Origin: Lachnospiraceae bacterium
GTDB lineage: Bacteria; Bacillota; Clostridia; Lachnospirales; Lachnospiraceae
Length of the DNA: 64,000 nucleotides
Direction of reading: 5' to 3'
NCBI GenBank assembly: GCA_009911035.1
Contig: QXWO01000009.1
Location: forward strand, 78,846 to 142,845
In this document: one piece after another, positions 19,029 through 27,147 of the stretch
Layout: every line of letters begins with the position of its first letter
Position numbering within the stretch: the stretch's first letter is position 1
Notes under the pieces: generated by a model
The model's input: the letters and a program-made list of their open reading frames with translations, nothing else
What the model was told of the DNA's origin: nothing
The model's database searches: none
Position numbers and translations under genes: made by a program

Positions 19029-19700
19029 ATGATTAAGATTCTGATAGCGGATGACCAGGAATTGATTAGACAGAGTCTGTCGATCATACTTGGAAATGAA
19101 AAGGATTTTGAGGTGACGGATACGGTCACGAACGGGGTGGAGGTGGTGCGGTCTGTCAGAAAGAACAGGCCGGATGTGATATTGATGGATATCAGGATGC
19201 CGGAGATGGATGGCGTGGTCTGTACCCAGATCATAAAGGAAAATTACCCGGATATCAAAATTATTATCCTGACCACTTTTGATGATGACGAGTATGTCTT
19301 TAACGCATTAAAAAACGGGGCCAGCGGGTACCTGCTGAAAGGGGTTTCCATGAAGGAGCTGTCGGAGGCAGTGCGTAAAGTGCATGAGGGGACGGCCATG
19401 ATCAACGGTGACATTGCATCCAAGGTTGTGAAATTATTTTCCAGAATGGCCCAGACCAATATTACGATTCGTGTGGACGAGAGCAGTGTGGCGGATCTAA
19501 AGGAGACGGAATGGCGGATCATTGCGCTGGTGGGAAGCGGGCTCTCCAACAGGGAGATTGCTGCGAAGATAAATCTTTCAGAGGGAACAGTCAGAAACAG
19601 CTTAAGCGTTATTTTAAGCAAGCTGAATTTAAGGGACCGGACCCAGCTTGCCATATGGGCTGTACAGACAGGAGCGGTAAACAGGATATTTGATCATTAA
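19029..19700 (+). CDS. Response regulator, NarL/FixJ family
   Basis: A 223-residue regulator. The receiver has acidic residues D8/D9, phospho-acceptor D54 in ILMDIRMPEMDG, and the conserved lysine in YLLKG. The C-terminal LuxR-type helix-turn-helix is around residues 155-210 (LSNREIAAKINLSEGTVRNSLSVILSKL). GGAGGGGG precedes the ATG. A longer open frame reaches into the kinase gene but is not supported. Likely targets are the adjacent PTS operon and/or its own operon (inferred from position). Confidence 0.93.
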   Translation: MIKILIADDQELIRQSLSIILGNEKDFEVTDTVTNGVEVVRSVRKNRPDVILMDIRMPEMDGVVCTQIIKENYPDIKIIILTTFDDDEYVFNALKNGASGYLLKGVSMKELSEAVRKVHEGTAMINGDIASKVVKLFSRMAQTNITIRVDESSVADLKETEWRIIALVGSGLSNREIAAKINLSEGTVRNSLSVILSKLNLRDRTQLAIWAVQTGAVNRIFDH

Positions 19701-19712
19701 GAGGGACAGCAT

Positions 19713-21056
19713 GTGGAGAAAATAAAACGTAAAAACTGGTGGATGGTCATAATGGGGACAGTCTTGTTTCTGGGGGCAGGTCTTGTTTTAAATGACGGTT
19801 ATAAAAAGTTTTTATTCCGGCAGGAAACCGTGCTGACGATCGGAGTGTTTTCGGACAGCTATTGGGAAGTCCAGAACGGATATTCTTACCGGATACTGGA
19901 GGATGCCATTGCCCTGTTTGAAAAGGAGCATGAGGGCGTGAAGGTAGAGTATGTCAGTGGCGTTCTGAAAGAAAATTATCCGGAATGGCTGGCAGAACAG
20001 ATGATTCTTGGCAGGGGACCGGATCTGTTTTTTATATTTGGGGAACATTTCAATGATTTGGCGGAAATCGGCGCGTTAAAGGATTTAAGTAAACTGGCGG
20101 AGCGGGATGAGGATTTCGTGCAGGCAAGATTCTACTCATCGGCGTTGAACTGCGGGAAGTATGGGGAGCGGCAGTATGCGCTTCCTTATGAATGTGCGCC
20201 TAAACTTATGTTTGTGAATAAGACGATTTTAACCAGAGAAGGGATCGCGCTTCCGAAGGAGGACTGGACCTGGGAGGATTTTTACGAAATATGTAAAGCG
20301 GTCACGAAGGATACGGACGGAAACGGTACGCCTGACCAGTTCGGCGTAGTGGGGTATACATGGCAGGATGCTTTTCATTCCAATGGTGTACAGCTTTTTG
20401 ACAGGAAAGGGACAGAGTGCCGTCTGACAGACGAGGGAGCCAAAGAGGCAATCTTATTTATGGAGAAACTGGACGGGCTGTATGACGGATATCATGTCAC
20501 CAGCCGGAATTTTGATCTGGGGAATGTGGTGTTCCAGCCGATGCTTTTTTCAGAGTACAGGGCCTATAAGCCTTATCCCTTAAGCATCAAGAAATATTCC
20601 GGCTTTGAGTGGGAATGCATTCCCATGCCTTCCGGCAGGCGCGGGGCGAACATCGCGGAGTTGGACACTTTACTGCTTGCCATGAATGATAATACTTCAC
20701 AGACGGAATACGCCTGGGAATTTATGAAACTGCTTTCCGGGGACGAGCGGATCCAGTCGGAAATTTTTACCTATTCGGAAGGGGTATCGGTGATAAGGGA
20801 TGTGACGGAAGCGGATAAGACATTACAATTGCTCATAGACAGTTCCGGTGATGATAATGGGCTGAATTTAAGCGTGCTTAGCAGTGCCGTGGAAAATGCG
20901 GTGGTAACTCCCAAATTCAGAAACAGCAAAGAGGCTGTAGCGGAGGTGGACAAGGCAGTCAGGGATATCATGGAGGGCAGTTCCAATATCAGCATGGAGC
21001 AGATCATATGGAACCGTGAGATCAATAATTTTCTAAAAAACCGTCTGGAGCGGTGA
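19713..21056 (+). CDS. Extracellular solute-binding protein family 1, membrane-anchored
   Basis: A 447-residue protein of the MalE-like family 1 fold. It has an N-terminal hydrophobic anchor (about residues 8-25) and no lipobox cysteine. Family features include QMILGRGPDLFFIFG, the ALPYECAPKLMFVNK crossover, WTWEDFYEICKAVTKDTDGNGTPD and a C-terminal helix bundle. It starts with GTG at 19713, 12 bases after the regulator gene and with AGAGGG upstream. Like the first binding protein of the unit it has no permease partner here. The unit therefore holds two different binding folds around one two-component system. Confidence 0.82.
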   Translation: MEKIKRKNWWMVIMGTVLFLGAGLVLNDGYKKFLFRQETVLTIGVFSDSYWEVQNGYSYRILEDAIALFEKEHEGVKVEYVSGVLKENYPEWLAEQMILGRGPDLFFIFGEHFNDLAEIGALKDLSKLAERDEDFVQARFYSSALNCGKYGERQYALPYECAPKLMFVNKTILTREGIALPKEDWTWEDFYEICKAVTKDTDGNGTPDQFGVVGYTWQDAFHSNGVQLFDRKGTECRLTDEGAKEAILFMEKLDGLYDGYHVTSRNFDLGNVVFQPMLFSEYRAYKPYPLSIKKYSGFEWECIPMPSGRRGANIAELDTLLLAMNDNTSQTEYAWEFMKLLSGDERIQSEIFTYSEGVSVIRDVTEADKTLQLLIDSSGDDNGLNLSVLSSAVENAVVTPKFRNSKEAVAEVDKAVRDIMEGSSNISMEQIIWNREINNFLKNRLER

Positions 21057-21184
21057 AGGCAACAGTAGATTTCAAAGTCTGCAACTGCTTTTTAGCCCGG
21101 CGGGATGGAAGAAAATCCGAAGCACCGGATATACCCGCTGTCTGTTGATGACAACAATCATATAAATCGTTACAAATGTCATGG

Positions 21185-21228
21185 AAAAAAGGTGACACAT
21201 GTGAGATGAACATGTGCCGCCTTTTTTA
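21185..21228 (+). terminator. Terminator between sensor unit and PTS operon
   Basis: AAAAAAGGTGACACATGT (21185-21202) pairs with ACATGTGCCGCCTTTTTT (21210-21227) around a 7-base loop, with a T tract. It separates the sensing operon from the PTS genes. Confidence 0.88.
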
Positions 21229-21233
21229 TATAC

Positions 21234-21253
21234 TGTCCTTACAGTTTAGGACA
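21234..21253. promoter_or_regulatory. Inverted repeat upstream of the PTS operon, candidate operator
   Basis: TGTCCT-N8-AGGACA lies between the terminator and the first PTS gene, about 35 bases before its start codon. It could be a regulator site, for example for the NarL-type regulator just upstream. I saw no second copy with certainty. Confidence 0.4.
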
Positions 21254-21285
21254 AATGGCAAGTAAAAGAGAAGGAGGAAAGAGGA

Positions 21286-21714
21286 ATGAAGTATGTGTTG
21301 CTAGTCAGTCATGGAATGTTTGCACCGGGACTGCACAGCGCGCTTAATATGCTGGCAGGCGGGGGAAGGGAAGATATCCTCTCGGCAAGTCTTGAGGACG
21401 GCATGGGTTCGGATGTATATGCGGCCAATGTGGGAAAGTGTCTGGAGGCGGTAGGCCCAGATGATGAGATTATTCTGTTTGGTGATTTGGTAGGAGGTTC
21501 TCCGTTGACCACAGCGGCCAATGTCATTGCAGAGAAAAATCTGCTGGACCGGACGGTAATGGTGGGCGGCATGAGCCTGCCGCTGGCTCTTAGCGCGGTA
21601 CTGATGAAAGACGGCATGGAACTGAAAGACCTTCCGGGAATGCTGATCCCGGAAGCACGGGAAGAATTAAAAGAGTTTCAGATAACAGGCGGAGATTCCG
21701 AAGATGACATATAG
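21286..21714 (+). CDS. PTS mannose-family EIIA component
   Basis: A 142-residue phosphocarrier. The phospho-histidine is H9 in LLVSHGMFAPGL. FGDLVGGSPLTTAANV is the other family signature. It receives phosphate from HPr and passes it to the separate EIIB protein. It is the first gene of an eight-gene PTS operon (IIA-IIB-IIC-IID, small membrane protein, HAD, HPr, EI). GGAGGAAAGAGG precedes the ATG. Confidence 0.93.
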   Translation: MKYVLLVSHGMFAPGLHSALNMLAGGGREDILSASLEDGMGSDVYAANVGKCLEAVGPDDEIILFGDLVGGSPLTTAANVIAEKNLLDRTVMVGGMSLPLALSAVLMKDGMELKDLPGMLIPEAREELKEFQITGGDSEDDI

Positions 21715-21778
21715 GAATCTGGATAAAAATTAAAAAGAAAATAGTGAAAAGTAAAAATAGTAGCTGTGAAGATGGTTA

Positions 21779-21799
21779 CGGAACTGGAATAGGAGGAAA
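21779..21799 (+). promoter_or_regulatory. Shared ribosome-binding leader, copy 1 (EIIB)
   Basis: GGAACTGGAATAGGAGGAAA, preceded by C, occurs directly before the EIIB start. Identical 21-base copies precede the EIIC gene and the binding-protein gene at 44793. It includes the AGGAGG site. Confidence 0.7.
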
Positions 21800-21802
21800 A
21801 AA

Positions 21803-22297
21803 ATGGCAGTTTCATTTATTCGTGTGGATGATCGTATGATTCATGGGCAGACGTGTACAAGGTGGGCTTTGGAGTATCCCTGTGACGGGTTGATTGCAGT
21901 CAACAATGCAGCAGCAGGCAATTCTGTTTTGAAAGCGGCATATAAGAGCGCCAGCGGCAAGAAGACATTTGTGTGGACTTTGGAGGAGTTTAGAGAGAAG
22001 TGCCAGAAGGTACTTGACAGCAAGGATAATTATTTCCTGATTACAAAAAATCCTCTTGACATGGAAAAAATTCTGGTAGGACAGGGATTTAAACCGGGAA
22101 TCACCGAGGTGATCATCGGCCCCTGTAACGACAGACCAGGCACCACAAAGCTGGGAAATAACCAGTCCATTACGCAGGAAGAAGCACAGGCGCTTGAGAA
22201 TATCATGAAAGCCGGGTACAATGTAGAATTTGCACTGCTGAAAGAAGAAGCAATCGGTAACTGGAAAAAATTCAGAGGCCAGTTCGGATTTAATTAA
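21803..22297 (+). CDS. PTS mannose/fructose/sorbose-family EIIB component
   Basis: A 164-residue EIIB with its active-site histidine H14 in VDDRMIHGQTCTRWA, the strict signature of the mannose family. It transfers phosphate from EIIA to the incoming sugar held by EIIC/EIID. AGGAGG lies within a 21-base leader found at two other genes. The 88-base gap after EIIA has no terminator that I can see. Confidence 0.94.
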   Translation: MAVSFIRVDDRMIHGQTCTRWALEYPCDGLIAVNNAAAGNSVLKAAYKSASGKKTFVWTLEEFREKCQKVLDSKDNYFLITKNPLDMEKILVGQGFKPGITEVIIGPCNDRPGTTKLGNNQSITQEEAQALENIMKAGYNVEFALLKEEAIGNWKKFRGQFGFN

Positions 22298-22347
22298 CTG
22301 ATACCGTAAGGTCGGTTAATGGATGACGGTACTTGGCAGGGCTGATA

Positions 22348-22368
22348 CGGAACTGGAATAGGAGGAAA
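22348..22368 (+). promoter_or_regulatory. Shared ribosome-binding leader, copy 2 (EIIC)
   Basis: This copy is the same 21 bases as at 21779-21799 and 44768-44788, with the AGGAGG just before the EIIC start at 22371. Confidence 0.7.
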
Positions 22369-22370
22369 AT

Positions 22371-23213
22371 ATGGAAATCAGTTGGATACAGGCAATTATT
22401 TTAGGATTATTTGCATGTTTGGCGAGTATGCCCGGTTTGGGCGGTACTTCCATCGGCAATTACACGTTGGGAAGGCCGTTGATCGGCGGCCTTGTATGTG
22501 GTCTTGTTTTAGGTGATGTGACGACAGGAATTCTGGTGGGATGTGCCATGCAGGTAGTTTACATTGCGCTGGTAACGCCGGGAGGAACGGTATCGGCGGA
22601 TGTCCGTGCCGTCAGCTACATAGGCATTCCGCTGGCAATGGTTGCGTTAAAGAGCTACGGCCTTGACGCAGGGTCTGCGGAAGGCGCCGCACTGGCTACT
22701 TCTTTCGGCACCATGGTGGGTACATTGGGAACTGTTTTATTTTACGGCACGGCAACGGTGAATCTGGTATGGCAGCATATGGGCTGGAAAGCGGTGGAAA
22801 ACAGGCAGTATAAGAAGCTGTACCTTGTAGACATGGGATTACCCTGGATCTCCCATATACTGTGCTCGTTTATCCCTGCCATGGTTATGTGTAAGTTAGG
22901 GGCAAACGTGGTGGAAGTCATCAAGACGGCGCTTCCCATGGACGGGATTGCCATGAAGACATTATTTACCGTAGGCGCGCTGCTTCCCTGCGTCGGGATT
23001 GCCATATTGTTAAAGCAGATTGTAAAAAGCGGGGCAGATTTTATTCCTTTTCTGTTCGGTTTCGTGCTGGCAGCATCCATGGGGATCAATCTGGTATCCG
23101 CAACGGTAGTGGCAGGTATGTTTGCTATCCTTACCTACAGGATTAAGATGCTTTCCGTAAGGAAACCGGAGCTTGCAGGCGGGATGGACGACGGGGAAGA
23201 GGAGGAAATTTAA
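22371..23213 (+). CDS. PTS mannose-family EIIC component
   Basis: A 280-residue integral membrane subunit with eight or more hydrophobic segments. It includes the family motifs GGTSIGNYTLGRPLIGGLVC near the N-terminus and TPGGTVSADVRAVSYIGIPLA. It forms the sugar channel with EIID. EIID starts 2 bases after its stop. The charged tail (GGMDDGEEEE) is cytoplasmic. Which sugar is carried cannot be read from the sequence. Confidence 0.92.
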   Translation: MEISWIQAIILGLFACLASMPGLGGTSIGNYTLGRPLIGGLVCGLVLGDVTTGILVGCAMQVVYIALVTPGGTVSADVRAVSYIGIPLAMVALKSYGLDAGSAEGAALATSFGTMVGTLGTVLFYGTATVNLVWQHMGWKAVENRQYKKLYLVDMGLPWISHILCSFIPAMVMCKLGANVVEVIKTALPMDGIAMKTLFTVGALLPCVGIAILLKQIVKSGADFIPFLFGFVLAASMGINLVSATVVAGMFAILTYRIKMLSVRKPELAGGMDDGEEEEI

Positions 23214-23215
23214 TC

Positions 23216-24049
23216 ATGGAAAAGAAATTATCGAAGAAAGCCTTATTAAAATCATTCCACAATTGGTATTATGGACATCTGACCTGTTTTTCGCAGGAGC
23301 ATATGCAGACATTCGGCTATCTGTGCGCCATGCTCCCGTTGGTGGAAGAACTGTATGAGGATGAAGATGAAAAAGCAAAAGCCATAAACACTTACACCGC
23401 ATTTTTTAACACAGAGCCCCAACTGGGTACGGTCATTGTAGGTATGACAGCAGGTCTGGAAGAAGCCAGGGCCAACGGGGCGGATGACGTGGATGACGAA
23501 ACCATCAACAGCCTGCGTGCAGGTCTGATGGGGCCTGTAGCAGGAATCGGCGATTCTCTGGTAGTAGGAACGGTGATACCCATTCTTCTGGGAATCGCGC
23601 TGGGTATGTCCACAGGAGGCTCGCCCCTGGGCGCAGTTTTCTATATAATTGTATGGAACCTGTTTGCCTACTTTGGCATGAAATTCGTTTATTTTAAGGG
23701 ATACAGTCTTGGCGGAAAAGCAGTGGAATTTCTGGTTGGCGCACAGGGCGAGGCACTTAGGGAATCTGTTTCCACGCTGGGCGGTATCGTCATAGGCGCG
23801 GTGGCGGCAACATGGGTCAGTGTTAAGACATCACTGCAGTTGTTTAATGAGGCAGGGGAAGCTTATCTGGTTTTGCAGGATAAACTGGACGACGTATTTC
23901 CCGGTCTGCTGACAGCAGTATTTATTGTATTGTGCTGGTTTCTGATGGCAAAGAAGAAAATGTCTCCTATTAAAGTGATGCTGATTTTAGTAGTAGTTGC
24001 TTTTGTAGGTGTAGTAGCTGGATTCTTTAATCCGGGACTGGTTTATTAA
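23216..24049 (+). CDS. PTS mannose-family EIID component
   Basis: A 277-residue subunit, found only in mannose-family PTS permeases. Motifs include SFHNWYYGHLTCFSQEHMQ, NTEPQLGTVIVGMTAGLEEARANG and GLMGPVAGIGDSLVVGTVIPI. Three to four C-terminal membrane helices follow. GAGGAGG lies in the 3' end of EIIC. With EIIC it makes the membrane domain. Confidence 0.94.
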   Translation: MEKKLSKKALLKSFHNWYYGHLTCFSQEHMQTFGYLCAMLPLVEELYEDEDEKAKAINTYTAFFNTEPQLGTVIVGMTAGLEEARANGADDVDDETINSLRAGLMGPVAGIGDSLVVGTVIPILLGIALGMSTGGSPLGAVFYIIVWNLFAYFGMKFVYFKGYSLGGKAVEFLVGAQGEALRESVSTLGGIVIGAVAATWVSVKTSLQLFNEAGEAYLVLQDKLDDVFPGLLTAVFIVLCWFLMAKKKMSPIKVMLILVVVAFVGVVAGFFNPGLVY

Positions 24050-24072
24050 TTATAATTATAGGAGGTTATGCC

Positions 24073-24363
24073 ATGAATACTGTAGAAAAAGATCGTATGA
24101 TGACAGAAGCAAAAATGCAGACGGCGGCCCTTAAGAAAATCAATGTGTGGAAAAAGCTTGCCATTCTTGTCTCAACCATTGGTGTGGCTATGGCCTATGG
24201 AGGGCTGTCAGGTACTCCTTCCAGACTTTTTCCCAGTATTTCTGGCATTTTACTCATCATAACAGGATTTGCCGCGGCGGTAGTTTTCAATCTTGGAATA
24301 AAAAATGGGCGGCGGAATGTGGAAAAAATAATTCGTGCCATAGATGAGGGCAGAAAAATATGA
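24073..24363 (+). CDS. Small two-helix membrane protein of the PTS operon
   Basis: A 96-residue protein with two hydrophobic segments (about residues 27-44 and 55-73) and charged ends. I recognise no named family. It starts after AGGAGG and its stop overlaps the next gene by four bases (ATGA), so it is translated with the PTS. It might be an accessory subunit of the EIIC/EIID complex, in the way small proteins such as ManO-like or DUF956 proteins accompany other mannose-family systems. That is only an analogy. Confidence 0.75.
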   Translation: MNTVEKDRMMTEAKMQTAALKKINVWKKLAILVSTIGVAMAYGGLSGTPSRLFPSISGILLIITGFAAAVVFNLGIKNGRRNVEKIIRAIDEGRKI

Positions 24364-25163
24364 AATACAGATTGCTTTGCATTGACATGGATGGAACGCT
24401 TCTTGATGACAATAAGAATATAGCAAAGAAAACAGTAGATGCCATCCGTAAGGCTTCCCGGATGGGCATAAAGATTGCGCTGGTGACAGGAAGAATGCCG
24501 GACGCATCCGATCCGGCAGTTAAAATATTACAGGTTCCCTGCATACTGGCCTGCAACGCCGGGACTTATATCCTGGAAAACGGACAGTGCATCAGCGAGG
24601 AGAATCTGTCCCTTGAAACAATGCAGAGTATTTATCAGGTGACAGAAAAATATGGCGTTCCCCTCTGGATTTTCCGGCGGAGAGAGTGGTTTGTCACGAA
24701 AATAGATGCTTATGTAAAGACGGAGACGGAGCTGGTGCACTGCCAGCCTGAGGTTGTAAGTGTGGAGGAGCTTTCGGCAAGGTGGGCAGAAGAAAAGGCC
24801 GGACCCAACAAAGTGCTTGCCGGGGCAGCACCGGAAGTCATTAAGAAAATACAGGCGCAGATAAGGGCGGAAAGGAAAGAGGTGGATGCGGCATGTTCCG
24901 CAGAATCCTATCTTGAGATTTTTCCCAAAGGCATGGATAAGGGAAAGGCCCTTGGGATCATTTGCCGGAAGCTGGGCATAAAAAAGGAGGAAACTATTGC
25001 ATTTGGTGATGAAGAACTGGATATCCCCATGATCGAGGCGGCAGGAACAGGCGTTGCCATGGGAAATGCAATTGAAGCCCTTAAAGCAAAAGCGGATTTT
25101 GTTACAAAAACAAATAATGAGGCAGGAATTGCTGTTGCATTGGAGTATTATCTGGAGAGATAG
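24360..25163 (+). CDS. HAD-superfamily (Cof-type) phosphatase
   Basis: A 267-residue phosphatase. Motif I is CIDMDGTLLDDNKNIA, motif II is the threonine in ALVTGRMPD, the lysine of motif III is in PKGMDKGKALG, and motif IV is AFGDEELDIPMIEAAG. The usual motif IV is GDxxND; here the Asn position is Leu (EELD), a small deviation. A type IIB cap lies between. It probably dephosphorylates the sugar phosphate made by this PTS or relieves its build-up (inferred from operon position). Confidence 0.87.
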   Translation: MKYRLLCIDMDGTLLDDNKNIAKKTVDAIRKASRMGIKIALVTGRMPDASDPAVKILQVPCILACNAGTYILENGQCISEENLSLETMQSIYQVTEKYGVPLWIFRRREWFVTKIDAYVKTETELVHCQPEVVSVEELSARWAEEKAGPNKVLAGAAPEVIKKIQAQIRAERKEVDAACSAESYLEIFPKGMDKGKALGIICRKLGIKKEETIAFGDEELDIPMIEAAGTGVAMGNAIEALKAKADFVTKTNNEAGIAVALEYYLER

Positions 25164-25210
25164 TCAAAAGGAAATAAAAAATAGGCAGAATGAAAACAGG
25201 AGGAATTGAT

Positions 25211-25468
25211 ATGGTTAAATTTAGTTTCAGAGTCAAAGATGAATTAGGGCTTCATGCAAGGCCGGCCGGACTTCTGGTAAAGGAGGCTGCAAAGTGCAGC
25301 AGTAAAGTGACCATGAAAAAAGGCGGAAAGAGCGGAGACGCCAAGCGCATTTTTAACATTATGGGAATGGGTATAAAATATAACGATGAGGTGGAAATTA
25401 TAGTAGAAGGAGAAAAGGAAGCGGAAGAAGCAAAGACGCTGGAAGCCTTCATACAGGAAAATATTTAA
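25211..25468 (+). CDS. HPr-family phosphocarrier lacking the regulatory serine
   Basis: An 85-residue HPr. The catalytic histidine H15 is in GLHARPAG. Aligned without gaps to Bacillus subtilis HPr (from memory), the regulatory Ser46 position is Arg (AKRIFNIMG), so HPr kinase/phosphorylase could not modify it there and it should not act as the CcpA co-effector. AGGAGG precedes the ATG at 25211. It lies between the HAD phosphatase and Enzyme I genes, so it looks like a dedicated carrier for this operon. Confidence 0.9.
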   Translation: MVKFSFRVKDELGLHARPAGLLVKEAAKCSSKVTMKKGGKSGDAKRIFNIMGMGIKYNDEVEIIVEGEKEAEEAKTLEAFIQENI

Positions 25469-25481
25469 CGGGGGAAAAGCC

Positions 25482-27095
25482 ATGAAGACATTTTATGGAA
25501 AACCGGTTTTTGGAGGAATAGCAGTCGGAGAAATCCGGGTTCTTAAAAAAGAAGAAAAGAATGTGCACAGGAGCCACATTGACGACGGGGAAAAAGAACT
25601 AAAACGTCTTGAAAAAGCGGTAGATGAGACCCTCACGCAGCTAAAACAGCTCTATGAGAAAGCACTTAAGGAAGTAGGAGAATCGGGGGCGGCTATCTTT
25701 GAAGTCCATCAGATGATGCTGGAGGACCAGGGCTATCAGGAATCCATCCAGAATATGATTATGACCCAGCAGGTCAATGCAGAATATGCGGTGGCGGTCA
25801 CAGCGGATAATTTCGCCGGTATGTTTGCTTCTATGGAAGATGCTTATATGAAGGAGCGGGCAGCGGATGTCAGGGACATATCCGAAAGACTGATTGGGGT
25901 TCTGCTGGAGGAGGAAAAGAAGGAAATCAATGCGGATGTGCCTGTAATTATTGTGGCACAGGATTTAACCCCAAGCGAAACCGTGCAGATGGACAAAAGT
26001 AAAGTCCAGTCCTTCGTTACCCGCCACGGTTCTACCAATTCCCATACGGCTATTCTGGCAAGGACCATGAATGTGCCTGCCCTTATCGGACTGGACTATG
26101 AGGATGGGATTCATGGGAAAATTGGCATAGTGGACGGGTTTAAGGGAGAACTGATCGTAAATCCCACAGAAGAAGTGCTTGCTCTTTACCAGAAAAAACA
26201 GGAGGAAGAAGCGGCCAAAAGAGAGCTTTTGCAGCAGCTTAAGGGAAAAGAGACCATTACACGCAGCGGCAGGGAGATCAGGCTTTATGCCAATATCGGT
26301 GGAATTTCAGACCTCCAGTCGGTGATGACCAATGACGCCGCAGGCATCGGCCTGTTTAGAAGCGAATTTCTGTATCTGGAAAAAGAAGATTACCCAACGG
26401 AAGAAGAACAGTTCCAGGTTTACCGTTCTGTGGCGGAAACCATGGCAGGAAAGAAAGTGATAATCCGCACACTGGATATCGGGGCAGACAAACAGATTGA
26501 CTACTTCGGTCTGGAAAAAGAAGACAATCCCGCCATGGGGTATCGGGCTATCCGGATCTGCTTAAAGCGGCCGGAAATTTTTAAGACCCAGCTCCGTGCC
26601 CTGTACCGGGCCAGCGCATACGGAAATATCGGCATTATGTTTCCCATGATAATTTCGGTGAAAGAAGTAAGGAGCATCAAGGAAATTGTGGAAGAAGTCA
26701 AAAGGGAGCTTACCTCCCAGGGCGTCACGTACGGAGAAGTGGAGCTTGGGATCATGATTGAAACTCCGGCGGCGGTCATGGTCAGCGGGGAATTGGCTGG
26801 AGAAGTGGACTTTTTCAGCATCGGAACTAATGACCTTACCCAGTACACCCTTGCCATCGACAGACAGAACGCCGCACTGGATGATATCTACGATCCTCAT
26901 CACCCGGCGGTCCTTAAGATGATACAGATGGTCATTGAAAACGGACATAAAGGCGGAGCCTGGGTAGGAATCTGCGGTGAACTCGGGGCAGACCTGGAAC
27001 TGACGGATACCTTTGTGGAGATGGGAATTGATGAACTGAGCGTGTCACCGTCCTGTATCCTTCCCATACGCCGGAAGATCCGGGAACATGATTAA
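25482..27095 (+). CDS. ptsI: PTS Enzyme I (phosphoenolpyruvate-protein phosphotransferase)
   Basis: A 537-residue Enzyme I. The phosphorylated histidine is H188 in HGSTNSHTAILARTM. The PEP-binding TIM barrel has GLFRSEFLYL, IIRTLDIGADK, GIMIETPAAVMVS and IGTNDLTQYTLAIDRQN, with the active-site cysteine in WVGICGELGAD. It is slightly shorter at the C-terminus than the usual 570 residues. It starts 13 bases after the HPr gene. Whether another Enzyme I/HPr pair exists elsewhere in the genome cannot be seen here. Confidence 0.95.
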   Translation: MKTFYGKPVFGGIAVGEIRVLKKEEKNVHRSHIDDGEKELKRLEKAVDETLTQLKQLYEKALKEVGESGAAIFEVHQMMLEDQGYQESIQNMIMTQQVNAEYAVAVTADNFAGMFASMEDAYMKERAADVRDISERLIGVLLEEEKKEINADVPVIIVAQDLTPSETVQMDKSKVQSFVTRHGSTNSHTAILARTMNVPALIGLDYEDGIHGKIGIVDGFKGELIVNPTEEVLALYQKKQEEEAAKRELLQQLKGKETITRSGREIRLYANIGGISDLQSVMTNDAAGIGLFRSEFLYLEKEDYPTEEEQFQVYRSVAETMAGKKVIIRTLDIGADKQIDYFGLEKEDNPAMGYRAIRICLKRPEIFKTQLRALYRASAYGNIGIMFPMIISVKEVRSIKEIVEEVKRELTSQGVTYGEVELGIMIETPAAVMVSGELAGEVDFFSIGTNDLTQYTLAIDRQNAALDDIYDPHHPAVLKMIQMVIENGHKGGAWVGICGELGADLELTDTFVEMGIDELSVSPSCILPIRRKIREHD

Positions 27096-27120
27096 AATTT
27101 AAAATAGTCATTATAAATGG

Positions 27121-27147
27121 AAGGGTGTGCAGACAACACCCTTCTTT
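27121..27147 (+). terminator. Terminator of the PTS operon
   Basis: AAGGGTGT (27121-27128) pairs with ACACCCTT (27136-27143) and is followed by CTTT. It lies 25 bases after the Enzyme I stop. The T tract is short. Confidence 0.6.
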
